Of a stretch of 36,444 bases of DNA, positions 1 through 8,425 are shown piece after piece. Numbering within the stretch: position 1 is the first letter of the stretch; every line of letters begins with the position of its first letter. The DNA is taken from assembly GCA_964516325.1 (NCBI GenBank), contig CAZFAP010000029.1, positions 1-36,444 on the forward strand, written 5' to 3'. The notes under the pieces were generated by a model that was not told the DNA's origin, searched no databases, and saw only the letters and a list, made by a program, of their open reading frames with translations. The stretch comes from CAZFAP01 sp964516325. GTDB lineage: Bacteria; Auribacterota; JABMQX01. The position numbers were made by a program, and so were the translations under genes.

Positions 1-141
1 GACCTCTCCACATGGAAGCTCGCCGACGAGCTCCCCTCCGACGGCAACGAGACCACCTCCTGGATAGACGACGGGCGTCTGACCGGTTCCTCCCCTCTCC
101 TCGTCCCCCGCCGCTTCTACCGCATCCTGGAAAATCCGTGA
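1..141 (+). CDS. 3' end of a secreted-type protein (partial)
   Basis: Reading frame 1 is open from the window edge to a TGA at 139-141, giving 46 residues; the start lies outside the window. The fragment begins DLSTWKLADELPSDG and ends RRFYRILENP. Its pattern (W near the start, a W-x-D-D in the middle, FYR just before the stop) matches the C-termini of the proteins at 615-2576 and 34644-35963, so this is probably the tail of another large secreted protein of the same type. What the rest of the protein does cannot be seen. The stop codon coincides with the left end of the repeat element that fills the following gap. Confidence 0.6.
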   Translation, partial: DLSTWKLADELPSDGNETTSWIDDGRLTGSSPLLVPRRFYRILENP

Positions 142-471
142 TCGCTCGACAACGGGTGGTCAACCGCAGCCCTTCATCAACTTCGTTCACCCGGAGACCA
201 TGAAAATGGTGGCTGCGCGGCACTGATTTTCGGGGCAGAGATTGCGGAGAAGATTTTGAGAACATCCATCGGATTGTCGAACACGGGAGCTCCGCTCCCG
301 GGGACGAAAGCTGAAGCTCCGCTTCAGCACTCCAAAGGGACAAGCCCCAGCACTCCCTCCTTTGCGTGCTTGGCGGCTTTGCGAGAGACCTCCCCCGCCG
401 AAGGCGGGATGCGGCAAACATCTATCCTCTGCGCTCTCTGCGGTGAGTCGCTCCCGAGGCTGAGGCATTAC
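138..471 (+). repeat. Long intergenic inverted-end element (copy 1)
   Basis: This 334-bp stretch fills the gap after the partial gene. Its right end, read inward on the minus strand, begins GTAATGCCTCAG, the terminal motif shared with the other elements. The left end (GTGATCGCTCGACAACGGG) is a degraded match, 14 of 22 positions to the consensus by hand count. Inside are the 44-bp motif (164-208), two consecutive perfect hairpins with loop TCC (284-300, 7-bp stem; 310-328, 8-bp stem), GCACTCCAAAGG (327-338) and a CTCTGCGGTGAG segment. Positions 232-291 match the reverse complement of 12727-12786 at 47 of 60 bases without gaps. No credible gene is present. Mobility is inferred, not shown. Confidence 0.7.
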
Positions 472-473
472 CC

Positions 474-502
474 TTGAACAGCCATCGCTCCGAGGATATT
501 AT
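474..502 (+). promoter_or_regulatory. Sigma70-type promoter for the beta-helix gene
   Basis: TTGAAC (474-479) and TATTAT (497-502) are separated by 17 bases, close to the sigma70 consensus. The promoter starts three bases after the right end of the preceding repeat element and would give a leader of about 105 bases before the ATG at 615. Predicted from sequence only. Confidence 0.5.
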
Positions 503-614
503 CGAGCGAAAAACGAAGAGTCATTTTTGCTCCACAGGCTTGGAGAAAGATAGCACAGTGTCGGAGGGAGCAAGCGGCGAAGAATCCGGTGCAAGACGCG
601 ACGGGAGATGCTGG

Positions 615-2576
615 ATGAAACATCTGACAATCTCTGCGGCTTTTCTGTGTATGTGGGCTTCGGCGGCTCGCGCAGGGGCGGCGACGATATTGGTGGGACC
701 GGGCGAGGAACACACGACAATTCGGTCGGCGATTGACGATGCAAGCACCGGCGATGTGGTGCAAGTTCTCCCCGGGGAATACGTCGAGAACATCACACTC
801 AAGGAAGGGGTTGATGTTGTCGGGGCGGGAGCGGAGCAGTGCACGGTCCGGAGTCTCAGCGAGGTTTTCCCCTATGTGACGGTTGCTGCAAGGAGCAATG
901 CGACGCTCCGCGGTTTCACCATCACCGGCGGGTACTATGGCATCAGATGCAGCGGCGCTTCCCCGACCATCACCGACTGCGTCATCTGGCGGAATGGTTC
1001 TTGTGGGATACTTCTCGAATCATCGTCCCCTACGGTCGGCAGGTGTGTGATCGCTCAAAACCCGCGTTATGGCGTTCAATGCCTTGCCTCGTCGGTGCCC
1101 GCGATTTCCAACTGCACGTTCTCCGCGAACGGCTACGGCATCTTTTCCTCGGAATCAAACCCCAGTTTGACCAACTGCATTCTCTGGGATAACTGGGACG
1201 ACGGGATCACTGACGGGAATTTAGCAAGCCACTGTGATATTCAGAACGACGATTTCGCAGGACAGAACGGGAACATATCAGCCGTGCCGAAATTCGTCGC
1301 ATGGAATTCATTCAACGATTCCGAGAATCAACTTTACGTTGACATTGCCCACACCGGCGAGGAGGAGGGGACGCGAGCTAACCCGTTTACAAAGATCAAG
1401 TCGGCGCTGTCGGTTTACAGCTATCATCTCGGCATTGGCTCTCCATGTCTCAATGCCGGGGAAGGGGGTGTCCATATGGGGGCTTATCCGGATGAAACGC
1501 CGAGCGAGCCGCCGGGAAACGATACCGTGGTCGTGAACGTCGCCCCGCGGACGTATTACGAGAGCCGCCTCTTTTTATGTCATAGAACAAAGATCGCAAG
1601 TTTGCCAGGGACGCCCGCGACGATTGTGGCTTTTGGAGACACTGTCTTCTACGCCCTCGACGAGAGTTCTGCGGAGAACTTCATCATCCGTGGCGGAGAC
1701 AACGCGATCGGATTCTTCTTCTCGGTCGCAGATGTGAGGGACTGCTTCATCACGGAGTGCGGGCAAAACGCTATCTACTCCTTCAGAAGCGCGCCTTCGA
1801 TTCGAGGATGCCACATGTACGGGAATGCCGGCGCCGGCGTACTGCTCGATGGAGGGAACGTAGCCATCCGGGACTGTTCCATCGGCAACCACGGGGCCGC
1901 AGGGATTTCGTGCGTCGCGGCTTCCTGGGCGACCATTTGGAATTGTCTCCTGACAGAAAACCCGGTCGGCCTGTCCTGTAACCAGGGCTCGGGTGCGGAC
2001 GTGGGGAATAGCACCATCTCAGGCAACGAGTGGAGAGGCGTCGAGTCTCTGGACGGGGCGTCGGTCGTGATTGCGAACTCGATTGTCTGGGAAAACGCCT
2101 TCGGTGAGCTGATCGAGGACGGCGGAACGATTCAGGCGACGTTTTCGGACATTAGCGGCGGCTTCCCGGGAGAAGGAAACCTCAACGGAAACCCGCTTTT
2201 TGAGGTAGGGCCCCTTGGCGGGTTCTATCTCGACTCCGACAGCCCTTGCGTTGACAGCGGGAACGACACGGCGGCGAACGTCGGGCTGAACGAGAAGACA
2301 ACCCGGAGGACAAGCGAGCCGGACTCGGGGACAGTGGACATCGGTTTCCATTATGAGAGATTTCGGATAACCGATTGCATTCTCCCCGGAGGAGAGGTGA
2401 CCCTTCAGTGGACTTCCACACCCAACCTCGAGTACAGGGTTTTCCGGGCGTCTTCTCTCGGCGAGCCGCCGTCGTGGGAACCGCTCGGCGAAATCACCGC
2501 GTCCTGGATGCAGCAGACGTACTCATTCGATGAGCCGCCAGCGCCCGCGGAATTCTATCGCATCGGTCGGCAATGA
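615..2576 (+). CDS. Secreted right-handed parallel beta-helix repeat protein
   Basis: The 653-residue protein starts at ATG 615, chosen because GGGAG lies 7 bases upstream and the first ~22 residues (MKHLTISAAFLCMWASAARA) form a signal peptide. A frame extending upstream to a TTG at 474 runs through the promoter and is rejected. After the signal comes a 'TIRSAIDDASTGDVVQVLPG' segment, typical of right-handed beta-helix proteins, then many turns of the form 'G..I.C..SSP.I.NC.I..N' through about residue 570. This fold is common in polysaccharide lyases, CBM-like and adhesive surface proteins; no catalytic residues can be assigned. The last ~50 residues form a separate tail with W, then EFYRIGRQ at the stop, shared in pattern with two other proteins here. 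Probably exported; substrate unknown. Confidence 0.85.
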   Translation: MKHLTISAAFLCMWASAARAGAATILVGPGEEHTTIRSAIDDASTGDVVQVLPGEYVENITLKEGVDVVGAGAEQCTVRSLSEVFPYVTVAARSNATLRGFTITGGYYGIRCSGASPTITDCVIWRNGSCGILLESSSPTVGRCVIAQNPRYGVQCLASSVPAISNCTFSANGYGIFSSESNPSLTNCILWDNWDDGITDGNLASHCDIQNDDFAGQNGNISAVPKFVAWNSFNDSENQLYVDIAHTGEEEGTRANPFTKIKSALSVYSYHLGIGSPCLNAGEGGVHMGAYPDETPSEPPGNDTVVVNVAPRTYYESRLFLCHRTKIASLPGTPATIVAFGDTVFYALDESSAENFIIRGGDNAIGFFFSVADVRDCFITECGQNAIYSFRSAPSIRGCHMYGNAGAGVLLDGGNVAIRDCSIGNHGAAGISCVAASWATIWNCLLTENPVGLSCNQGSGADVGNSTISGNEWRGVESLDGASVVIANSIVWENAFGELIEDGGTIQATFSDISGGFPGEGNLNGNPLFEVGPLGGFYLDSDSPCVDSGNDTAANVGLNEKTTRRTSEPDSGTVDIGFHYERFRITDCILPGGEVTLQWTSTPNLEYRVFRASSLGEPPSWEPLGEITASWMQQTYSFDEPPAPAEFYRIGRQ

Positions 2577-2594
2577 AGCATCCGCAGCAGCTTA

Positions 2595-3554
2595 TCAGAA
2601 CTTGACAAGGATGCCCGCCGTCCCGCCGAACTGGTCGCTTTCCATCTCATCCACGATCCCGAACGGCCCGTACGGGATTCCTTCAGAGACACCGGACTCC
2701 TCGCCGTCTGTCGCTCGGAGGAACAGGTACTTCAAGCCGGCGACGATGTCTATGTTCTTGGTTACTTCGAAGTCCAGGAGGAGGTCGAAGTCAACGCCAT
2801 AGCCGTCCGCGGACTGCGAGAATGACAGGTCGCGGAACAGCCACTTCCCCTCCGCCTCGAAGTCAGCAAAGGGGATAAAGGCGAGATTTCCCTCTATCGA
2901 GAACCTCGGCCATAAAGCCAGCTCCATTCTCAGGCCGGCTCGCACGCCATTGATTTTCATCTCATACTCCGCGACCTTTCCGGCGGCCGCGAAGTACACA
3001 GGCGTTAGGACTCGCCCGTTTGTATTCGTGAAGGAATTCTCCTGATTGTGATACCCGACGAAAACATCAACCGAGTTCTTGGGTCCCCACCCCATGAGTC
3101 TGTAGTAAACATTCGTCGTCAGGAAATCGCTGTCGCCGTCGGTATCGCTCTCCGCGTAAACGAGCGGCTCCGGGTCATCCCAAACCCAATCCCAGTCTTT
3201 TGTAGTCCCTTCGAGATCCTCCGAGAAGCCGTAGTTCAGGTCAACCGCAAATCTCCCGACCCTCTCGGCGAGAAAGGAGTACTCCGCCCCGAAAATGACA
3301 AAGTCGCCCTCCATCGGAAATTCCAGTTCGGATTCCCAGAGACCGACCATCGGATCGAACCCGACATCCCTGAACATCGCGCTGCCGTCGGAGCGCCAGT
3401 ACTGCGCCTTGACTTTGAAGGGGAGTTCCGCGACTCGCTGAACGACGGCAACGGGGATGCCCGGTGTTGGCTGCGGGGCAGGTTCTTCGCAGAGGGGCTC
3501 AATCGTTGCGGCTGACAGGATGACGGAAACCACGAGCACAAACCAACTCTTCAT
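2595..3554 (-). CDS. Outer-membrane beta-barrel protein, hypothetical
   Basis: 319 residues from ATG 3554, selected because GGGAGG sits 8 bases upstream and the N-terminus (MKSWFVLVVSVILSAATIEP) is a signal peptide; an ATG at 3578 gives an unlikely charged extension. The mature protein alternates polar and hydrophobic or aromatic residues in ~10-residue strands with acidic turns (GDFVIFGAEYSFLAERVGRF, DVFVGYHNQENSF), as in beta-barrels. It ends in Phe (GILVKF), the usual C-terminal signature for outer-membrane insertion. Specific function is not recognised. It converges with the beta-helix gene with only 18 bases between stop codons, and no terminator is evident there. Confidence 0.8.
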   Translation of the reverse strand: MKSWFVLVVSVILSAATIEPLCEEPAPQPTPGIPVAVVQRVAELPFKVKAQYWRSDGSAMFRDVGFDPMVGLWESELEFPMEGDFVIFGAEYSFLAERVGRFAVDLNYGFSEDLEGTTKDWDWVWDDPEPLVYAESDTDGDSDFLTTNVYYRLMGWGPKNSVDVFVGYHNQENSFTNTNGRVLTPVYFAAAGKVAEYEMKINGVRAGLRMELALWPRFSIEGNLAFIPFADFEAEGKWLFRDLSFSQSADGYGVDFDLLLDFEVTKNIDIVAGLKYLFLRATDGEESGVSEGIPYGPFGIVDEMESDQFGGTAGILVKF

Positions 3555-3624
3555 CTTCTTTACCTCCCTTTGCATCATGCATTCACGCTGATGGGGCTCT
3601 CACTCGATCCATTCTCGAATTCAG

Positions 3625-3659
3625 GGCGGAGGCGAGGACAGGCTCCGCCTTTGGAGTGC
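3625..3659 (-). repeat. REP-like hairpin with GCACTCCAAAGG flank
   Basis: An inverted repeat GGCGGAG/CTCCGCC (3625-3631 and 3643-3649) is followed by CCTTTGGAGTGC (3648-3659), the exact reverse complement of GCACTCCAAAGG at 327-338, which also abuts a hairpin. No T-run follows on either strand, so it is not an obvious intrinsic terminator. The rest of the 179-bp gap 3555-3733 shows nothing I can name. Confidence 0.45.
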
Positions 3660-3733
3660 ACGATGTATTGACGTGCCTATCGCATGTTTTATTCGATGAC
3701 GGTGCCGCACGCATTTCTCGATAGACAACCCGG

Positions 3734-4540
3734 TCACAAACCGAGGAGCTTCTCGGCGTTCTTGTGAAAGATTTTTTCCTTTGCCTCGGCACTGATGGGC
3801 AGCGATTCAATCTCCTCGACGCAATTCGCCTGCTCTTTCCAGGGCGAGTCCGTGCCGAAGAGTATCTTGTCCTCGCCGTGAAGATTGATCAGCTCCACGA
3901 CCTTGTCCTCAGGCAAATCGCCGATGGTGTAAGAGGTCTCGAAGTAAATGTTCTGACCGGCAAGGTAATGTCGCACTTCGTCCCACTGCCGCCACCCGCC
4001 GAAATGGCAGGCTATTATTTTCAACTCCGGGAATCGCTCAAGGACCCTTGCTGTTTTGTCCGGACTGGCGGACGGGTCCGTAGGGAAAGAAATGTCGAAG
4101 CCCGCGTGGGTCGTGAGAATCAGCTCATTCGCAGCGAGGGCCTCGTAAATGGGCATAACCCTATCCTCGTCGAGCTGAAAGCCCTGATACTGAGGGTGCA
4201 TTTTGATGCCTTTCATGCCCAGGTCTCTGATGCGGGCAATCTCATCCCGGAAATCGGCGTAGTCAGGATGAATGGAGGGGAAGGGAATGATTCTGTCGGA
4301 GGCGATCTCCTTTGACCACTTGACGATTGACGGCACTTGCTTTGGAGCGGTGGCGATGGAGCAGATAACGGAGGTCTCGATGCCGGCTTTGTCCATGGAC
4401 CGGAGGAGGTCAGAGAGCGTCCCGTTGAGGTGGGACTTCTCGCCGTAAGAGGTGGCTTCCAAGGCGGCGATGGCCTTTTCCGCCAGAAAGTCGGGAAACG
4501 CGTGCGTGTGCACGTCTATAATTCTACGTTTTCGGCCCAT
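3734..4540 (-). CDS. Amidohydrolase_2-family metal-dependent hydrolase
   Basis: 268 residues from ATG 4540. AGGAGG lies about 14 bases upstream; the earlier in-frame ATG at 4600 falls inside a repeated sequence. Family features are clear: an N-terminal metal-binding DVHTH (His11, His13), a TIM-barrel strand GIKMHPQYQGFQ, TTHAGFD, a further His in ACHFGGWRQWD, and the late Asp in LFGTDSPW. The arrangement fits PF04909 enzymes, which hydrolyse or decarboxylate small carboxylated or cyclic substrates. The substrate cannot be deduced. It follows the aquaporin gene on the same strand after a 119-bp gap holding repeat fragments, so co-transcription with the aryl-acid operon is possible but not shown. 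Confidence 0.85.
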   Translation of the reverse strand: MGRKRRIIDVHTHAFPDFLAEKAIAALEATSYGEKSHLNGTLSDLLRSMDKAGIETSVICSIATAPKQVPSIVKWSKEIASDRIIPFPSIHPDYADFRDEIARIRDLGMKGIKMHPQYQGFQLDEDRVMPIYEALAANELILTTHAGFDISFPTDPSASPDKTARVLERFPELKIIACHFGGWRQWDEVRHYLAGQNIYFETSYTIGDLPEDKVVELINLHGEDKILFGTDSPWKEQANCVEEIESLPISAEAKEKIFHKNAEKLLGL

Positions 4541-4573
4541 GGATTCCTGCTTAACCTCCTTCCCTCTGGCGCA

Positions 4574-4650
4574 CCGCAATCCCTCACGAACTTCGTTCAC
4601 CCGGAGACCATGAAAATGCTGGCGCCATCGTTACGCCTCAGTTGCGCATC
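4574..4650 (-). repeat. Repeat fragments: 44-bp motif plus an element end
   Basis: The gap 4541-4659 contains a copy of the 44-bp motif (4574-4618, including CTTCGTTCACCCGGAGACC) and, at 4630-4646, GTTACGCCTCAGTTGCG, which resembles the terminal motif of the intergenic elements. The two ends point the same way rather than facing each other, so this looks like remnants, not a whole element. Confidence 0.55.
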
Positions 4651-4659
4651 GGGCAGAGT

Positions 4660-5388
4660 TCAAGGTTTCTCGGCCGGGCGGCGTGGCTCGATGTCTCGTG
4701 GGACAGAGACTGCGAACTCCTCCCCACCCCGCACCAGTTCGTACACCAATGCCGCCGCGACGCTGCCGAGGACAGTCGCCACGAAGTACACCCACAGGTA
4801 TTTCAGGGCCGCGCCGTGGGCGAAGAGCGCCGGGCCAAGGCTCCGGGCAGGGTTCATCGAGGCTCCGCAGCATTTTCCCGCGGCGAGGCAGTCGAACGCC
4901 ACCGTGAAGCCGATGGCAATGCCTGCGACCCCGGGTGCCGGCCTCCTGTCGGTCGCAACGGCCATAATCACCGTCATGAGGAGAAAGGTCAGGATCGCCT
5001 CCAGAGTGAGAGATTGCCAAACGTTGCCTGCGAGAGGGACAGTGGCGCCGAAAGCCGCCTCCCTGGCATGCTCATCAAACACCATCAGGTGCGCTGCGCT
5101 GGCGAGGACAGCACCGCCCACTTGAGCTGCCACATAGGGAAGAACCTTCCCCCATGGGAACCTCCTGACGACCGCCAGACCGACCGTTACCGCGGGATTG
5201 ATGTGCGTGCCGGAGATGTGCCCGAAGGCGTAGACCATAGCGGCGACAACGAAACCAAATGCCAATGCGACACCGACGTGCCGGATGTCTTCGGGGAACT
5301 GGTGAGCGGCAATGCAGGTGCCGCAGCCTATGAATACAAGGGCAAATGTGCCAAGAAACTCCGCAAGATATTTGGCTCGAAGCTTCAT
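4660..5388 (-). CDS. Aquaporin / MIP-family channel
   Basis: 242 residues with the major intrinsic protein architecture: six hydrophobic segments and two half-helices carrying HINPAVTVG and ASMNPARSLGPAL. Both NPA motifs are intact. Aligned by eye with AqpZ, the aromatic/Arg filter would be Phe (ALAFG), Cys where AqpZ has His, Ala where it has Thr, and the conserved Arg after the second NPA. Absence of the His suggests a pore wider than a strict water channel, as in TIP- or AQP8-like proteins; substrate is inferred only. The ATG at 5388 forms an exact ATGA overlap with the stop of the upstream paaK gene if that gene's frameshift is repaired, indicating translational coupling. Confidence 0.92.
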   Translation of the reverse strand: MKLRAKYLAEFLGTFALVFIGCGTCIAAHQFPEDIRHVGVALAFGFVVAAMVYAFGHISGTHINPAVTVGLAVVRRFPWGKVLPYVAAQVGGAVLASAAHLMVFDEHAREAAFGATVPLAGNVWQSLTLEAILTFLLMTVIMAVATDRRPAPGVAGIAIGFTVAFDCLAAGKCCGASMNPARSLGPALFAHGAALKYLWVYFVATVLGSVAAALVYELVRGGEEFAVSVPRDIEPRRPAEKP

Positions 5389-6657
5389 CTCGCGCGCCCT
5401 CCCAGTAGATCGTCAACCAATGCCACGACTTTCTCAGCTCCTTTCTCGACCACTTTCATCTCTTCTTCGCGGAGCGCTCTCCTCGCCTCCCTGGAGGCAG
5501 TCGCCTTTCTTTAGCTCGACTTTTATGGTCATTACATCAAGCCCTTCCTCCCTGTCGAGTTGAATGAGGTAGTTCGTCCCCACTTCCGGGGTCCTCATCA
5601 GGACATCTTCCACCTGGCGAGGGAAAATGTTCACTCCGCGCACGATGAGCATGTCGTCCGCACGCCCTTTCAATCGAGAGATTCTTCTATGGGTTCCTCC
5701 GCAGGGGCACGGGTTGGGAATGATGGCGGTAAGGTCGCCGGTGCGGTATCTCAGCAGCGGCATCGCCTCCCTCTGGAGCGTCGTCAGGACGAGTTCGCCA
5801 GGTTCGCCATCGCCCACTGCCTCGCCCGCTTGCGGGTCAGCGATTTCGACGAGGTAGTTGTCCTCCCAGAGGTGCAGGCCGTTCTGGTAGGGGCATTCGA
5901 ACGCCACGCCGGGACCGTTCATCTCCGACAACCCGTAGCAGTCGTACGCTCGAAAGCCGTACGTCTCCTGCAATTTCGTGCGGGTGGAATCGCTCCAGGG
6001 TTCCGCTCCGTGGATGGCGACCTCGAGGTGGAGGCTTTTGGGTTCAATCCCCATCTCTTCCAATACGGTGATGATGTGGAGCGCGTAGCTCGGCGTAATG
6101 TGGACGACGTTGGCGCCAAAATCGCAAATCATGAAGATTTGTCGTTTTGTGTTTCCGGCGCCGGCGGGGATGGTTGCCATGCCGATTTTCTCTGCCCCGT
6201 AGTGCAAGCCAAGCCCGCCTGTGAACAGCCCATACGACATCATGTTCTGAAAGACGTGCCGTTTCGTGCAGCCGACCATCGTCAGGCAGCGGGCGATCAG
6301 GTCGCTCCATCGCTCCAGGTCGCTTCGCGTGTAGAACACAGCCGTCGCTTTCCCACTCGTTCCGGAGGAGGAGTGTATGCGAACCACATCGTCGAGGGGG
6401 ACCGCCAACATTCCAAACGGGTGCGCCCGGCGGATGTCGTCTTTGGTCGTGAAACGAATGCGGGTGATGTCGTCGAGCGATTTGATTTGCTCGGGCGACA
6501 CGCCGGATCGCCCAAATAGCTCCGAGTAGAAAGGCGCCTTCGCGGCTCTCTCGACGGCTTTTCGGAGACTTGCGAGCTGATAGGCAGAGAGCTCATCCCT
6601 GGGGATGGTCTCCAGTTCCTTCTGCCAGAAGCGAGAAAATGATGGCGTGGGTTCCAT
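5385..6657 (-). CDS. paaK: Phenylacetate-CoA ligase family protein, apparent 3' frameshift
   Basis: Adenylate-forming ligase of the PaaK family. Visible are the phosphate-binding loop SSSGTSGKAT (residues 96-105), the aromatic pocket stretch YGLFTGGLGLHYG, YGLSEMNGPG, and the late RADDMLIVRGVNIFPRQVE. The uninterrupted frame stops at 5434 after 407 residues with an unrelated-looking end. From about 5504 the +1 frame continues as KKATASREARRALREEEM and on to GGRAR, stopping at 5385 in an ATGA overlap with the aquaporin start; that product would be 423 residues. One extra G in the AAAGG run near 5504-5508 explains this. It may be a sequencing error, a real mutation or, less likely, programmed frameshifting. 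Would activate an aryl-acetate with ATP and CoA, or run in reverse for ATP synthesis. Confidence 0.88.
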
Positions 6658-6690
6658 GGGACGTCCGTGCCCAGCCAGAGGGTTCCAAGA

Positions 6691-7122
6691 CTACCGGGTG
6701 CGAATCTCTTCCGGACTGAGGAGCGTGACGCCCTCGGCTTTCAGAGCCTGGATGCCCTTCTCCACGTCGTCGAATCGGAAGATCAGAATGGCTCGGTCGG
6801 CGCTTCTCTCCACGAAGGCGTAGGTGTACTCGACGTTGATTCCCGCTTTTCTCAGAATCTTCAGGATGTCCACCAGGGCGCCCGGACGGTCCTCGACCTC
6901 GACGGCCACGACGTCGGACCTGAGAACCGTGTAGTGCTTGTCCGTGAGAATCTGGTACGCCTTGTCAACGTCGTTGACGATCAACCGGAGAATGCCGAAG
7001 TCCGACGTGTCCGAAAGGGAGAGAGCTCGGATGTTGATTTTCTCCGCGCTCAAAAGGCTCAGCGCCTCGACCAGCCTCCCGGAGGTGTTCTCCAGAAAAA
7101 GGGATATTTGCTTGATCTTCAT
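6691..7122 (-). CDS. Tandem ACT-domain protein of an aryl-acid operon
   Basis: 143 residues from ATG 7122. AAAAGGAG precedes this ATG and lies inside the last codons of the upstream paaK; the genes are joined as TGAAATG, so translation is coupled. Two ACT modules are visible: residues 1-65 (KQISLFLENTSGRLVEAL) and 70-140 (AVEVEDRPGALVDILKIL), each with the ligand-binding Gly of the first beta-alpha turn. Such proteins recur beside iorAB/paaK genes in anaerobes and archaea and are presumed amino-acid sensors. No catalytic or DNA-binding domain is present, so it probably acts by binding a partner. Which ligand it binds is not known from sequence. Confidence 0.9.
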   Translation of the reverse strand: MKIKQISLFLENTSGRLVEALSLLSAEKINIRALSLSDTSDFGILRLIVNDVDKAYQILTDKHYTVLRSDVVAVEVEDRPGALVDILKILRKAGINVEYTYAFVERSADRAILIFRFDDVEKGIQALKAEGVTLLSPEEIRTR

Positions 7123-7123
7123 T

Positions 7124-8425
7124 TCAGATTCTCCTTTTATCAATAACCCTTTTCGCTTTCCCCATGCTCCTCTCGATTGTCTGGGGCTCCACCAATTTCA
7201 CGTCCACTCGGACCCCAAGGACGCTCTCGATTTCCTCGGTGATTCTCTCCCGCAAGGCCTCAAGCCCTTTGACCTCGTCTGTGAACAATCTCTGGCTCAC
7301 TTCAACTTGAAGCTCAAGCTTGTCGAGTCCCCGTTCGCGGTCCACGACGATCAGGTAGTGGGGCTTCGCCCCTTCGACGCTCAGGAGAACGCTCTCGATT
7401 TGCGAGGGGAAGACATTGATTCCGCGAATAATGAGCATGTCGTCGGTTCGCCCGACAATCTTGCCTATGCGGGGCATAGTCCTTCCGCACGGTGCGCAGG
7501 GCTTGTGCGTGATCGAAGTGATGTCGCCCGTGCGAAAACGGAGCAATGGCAAGGCTTCCTTGGTGAGCGTGGTGATGACAAGCTCCCCTTTTTCTCCGTC
7601 CCGAACTCGTTTGCCCGTGTCGGGGTCAATGATTTCAGGAAGGAAATGGTCCGAGAACAGGTGCAGGCCATCTCTGGCGGGGCATTCGACCGCTACTCCG
7701 GGTCCGATAATCTCGGACAGCCCATAAATATCGCAGGCGACCATATCCCATTTCTCTTCAATCTCCCTTCTCATCTGCTCACTCCACGGCTCCGCCCCAA
7801 GAATCCCCAGGCGGACAGAAGTCTTCCGCGGGTCCATTCCCGAATCCACCGCCTCCTCCGCCATGTGGAGAGTGTACGAGGGAGTGCACGTCAAAATGGT
7901 GGAGCCGAAATCCTGGATAAGCTTCAGTTGTCGCTTGGTTTGCCCTGAAGAGGTCGGGACGACCGCGGCGCCCAGCTCCATTGCGCCGTAGTGGAAGCCA
8001 AGCCCGCCCGTGAAAAGCCCGTAGCCATAAGCATTCTGGACAATATCCTGCGGCGTCCCCCCGGCGCAGGCAATAGTGCGAGCCATGACGTGAGACCAGA
8101 GCTTGATGTCGTTTTTGGTGTAAGCCACGACGGTGGGGTTGCCCGTTGTGCCCGAGGAAGCGTGAATCTCCGCGACCTCACTCAGTGGAACAGCGAGCAT
8201 CCCGAACGGATAGTTGTCCCTGAGGTCGTTCTTGTACGTAAACGGGATGCTGTCGAGGTCGTCGAGGCTTCGAATGTCCTCCGGCTTCAGGCCCCTTTCG
8301 TCGAAGACCCGCTTATAGTGCGGAACCTTCTGATAGACGTATTTGGCAATCGCCTTGAGCCTCTCCAGTTGCAGTTCGCGGAGGCCGTCAATGGGCATGC
8401 ATTCATGTTTCTCGTCCCAGATCAT
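7124..8425 (-). CDS. paaK: Phenylacetate-CoA ligase (full-length paralogue)
   Basis: 433 residues, the normal family length. ASSGTTGNPT (residues 89-98) is the AMP/phosphate loop; YGYGLFTGGLGFHYG, IYGLSEIIGPG and GRTDDMLIIRGINVFPSQIE follow in order, and the C-terminal lid domain ends SMGKAKRVIDKRRI with the Lys-rich segment used in the thioester half-reaction. It forms aryl-acetyl-CoA from the aryl-acetate, ATP and CoA; beside iorAB it may run in reverse and conserve energy during aromatic amino-acid fermentation (inference). Its start overlaps the end of iorB by 23 bases. The second paralogue, downstream of the ACT gene, is clearly diverged, suggesting different substrates. Confidence 0.93.
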   Translation of the reverse strand: MIWDEKHECMPIDGLRELQLERLKAIAKYVYQKVPHYKRVFDERGLKPEDIRSLDDLDSIPFTYKNDLRDNYPFGMLAVPLSEVAEIHASSGTTGNPTVVAYTKNDIKLWSHVMARTIACAGGTPQDIVQNAYGYGLFTGGLGFHYGAMELGAAVVPTSSGQTKRQLKLIQDFGSTILTCTPSYTLHMAEEAVDSGMDPRKTSVRLGILGAEPWSEQMRREIEEKWDMVACDIYGLSEIIGPGVAVECPARDGLHLFSDHFLPEIIDPDTGKRVRDGEKGELVITTLTKEALPLLRFRTGDITSITHKPCAPCGRTMPRIGKIVGRTDDMLIIRGINVFPSQIESVLLSVEGAKPHYLIVVDRERGLDKLELQVEVSQRLFTDEVKGLEALRERITEEIESVLGVRVDVKLVEPQTIERSMGKAKRVIDKRRI

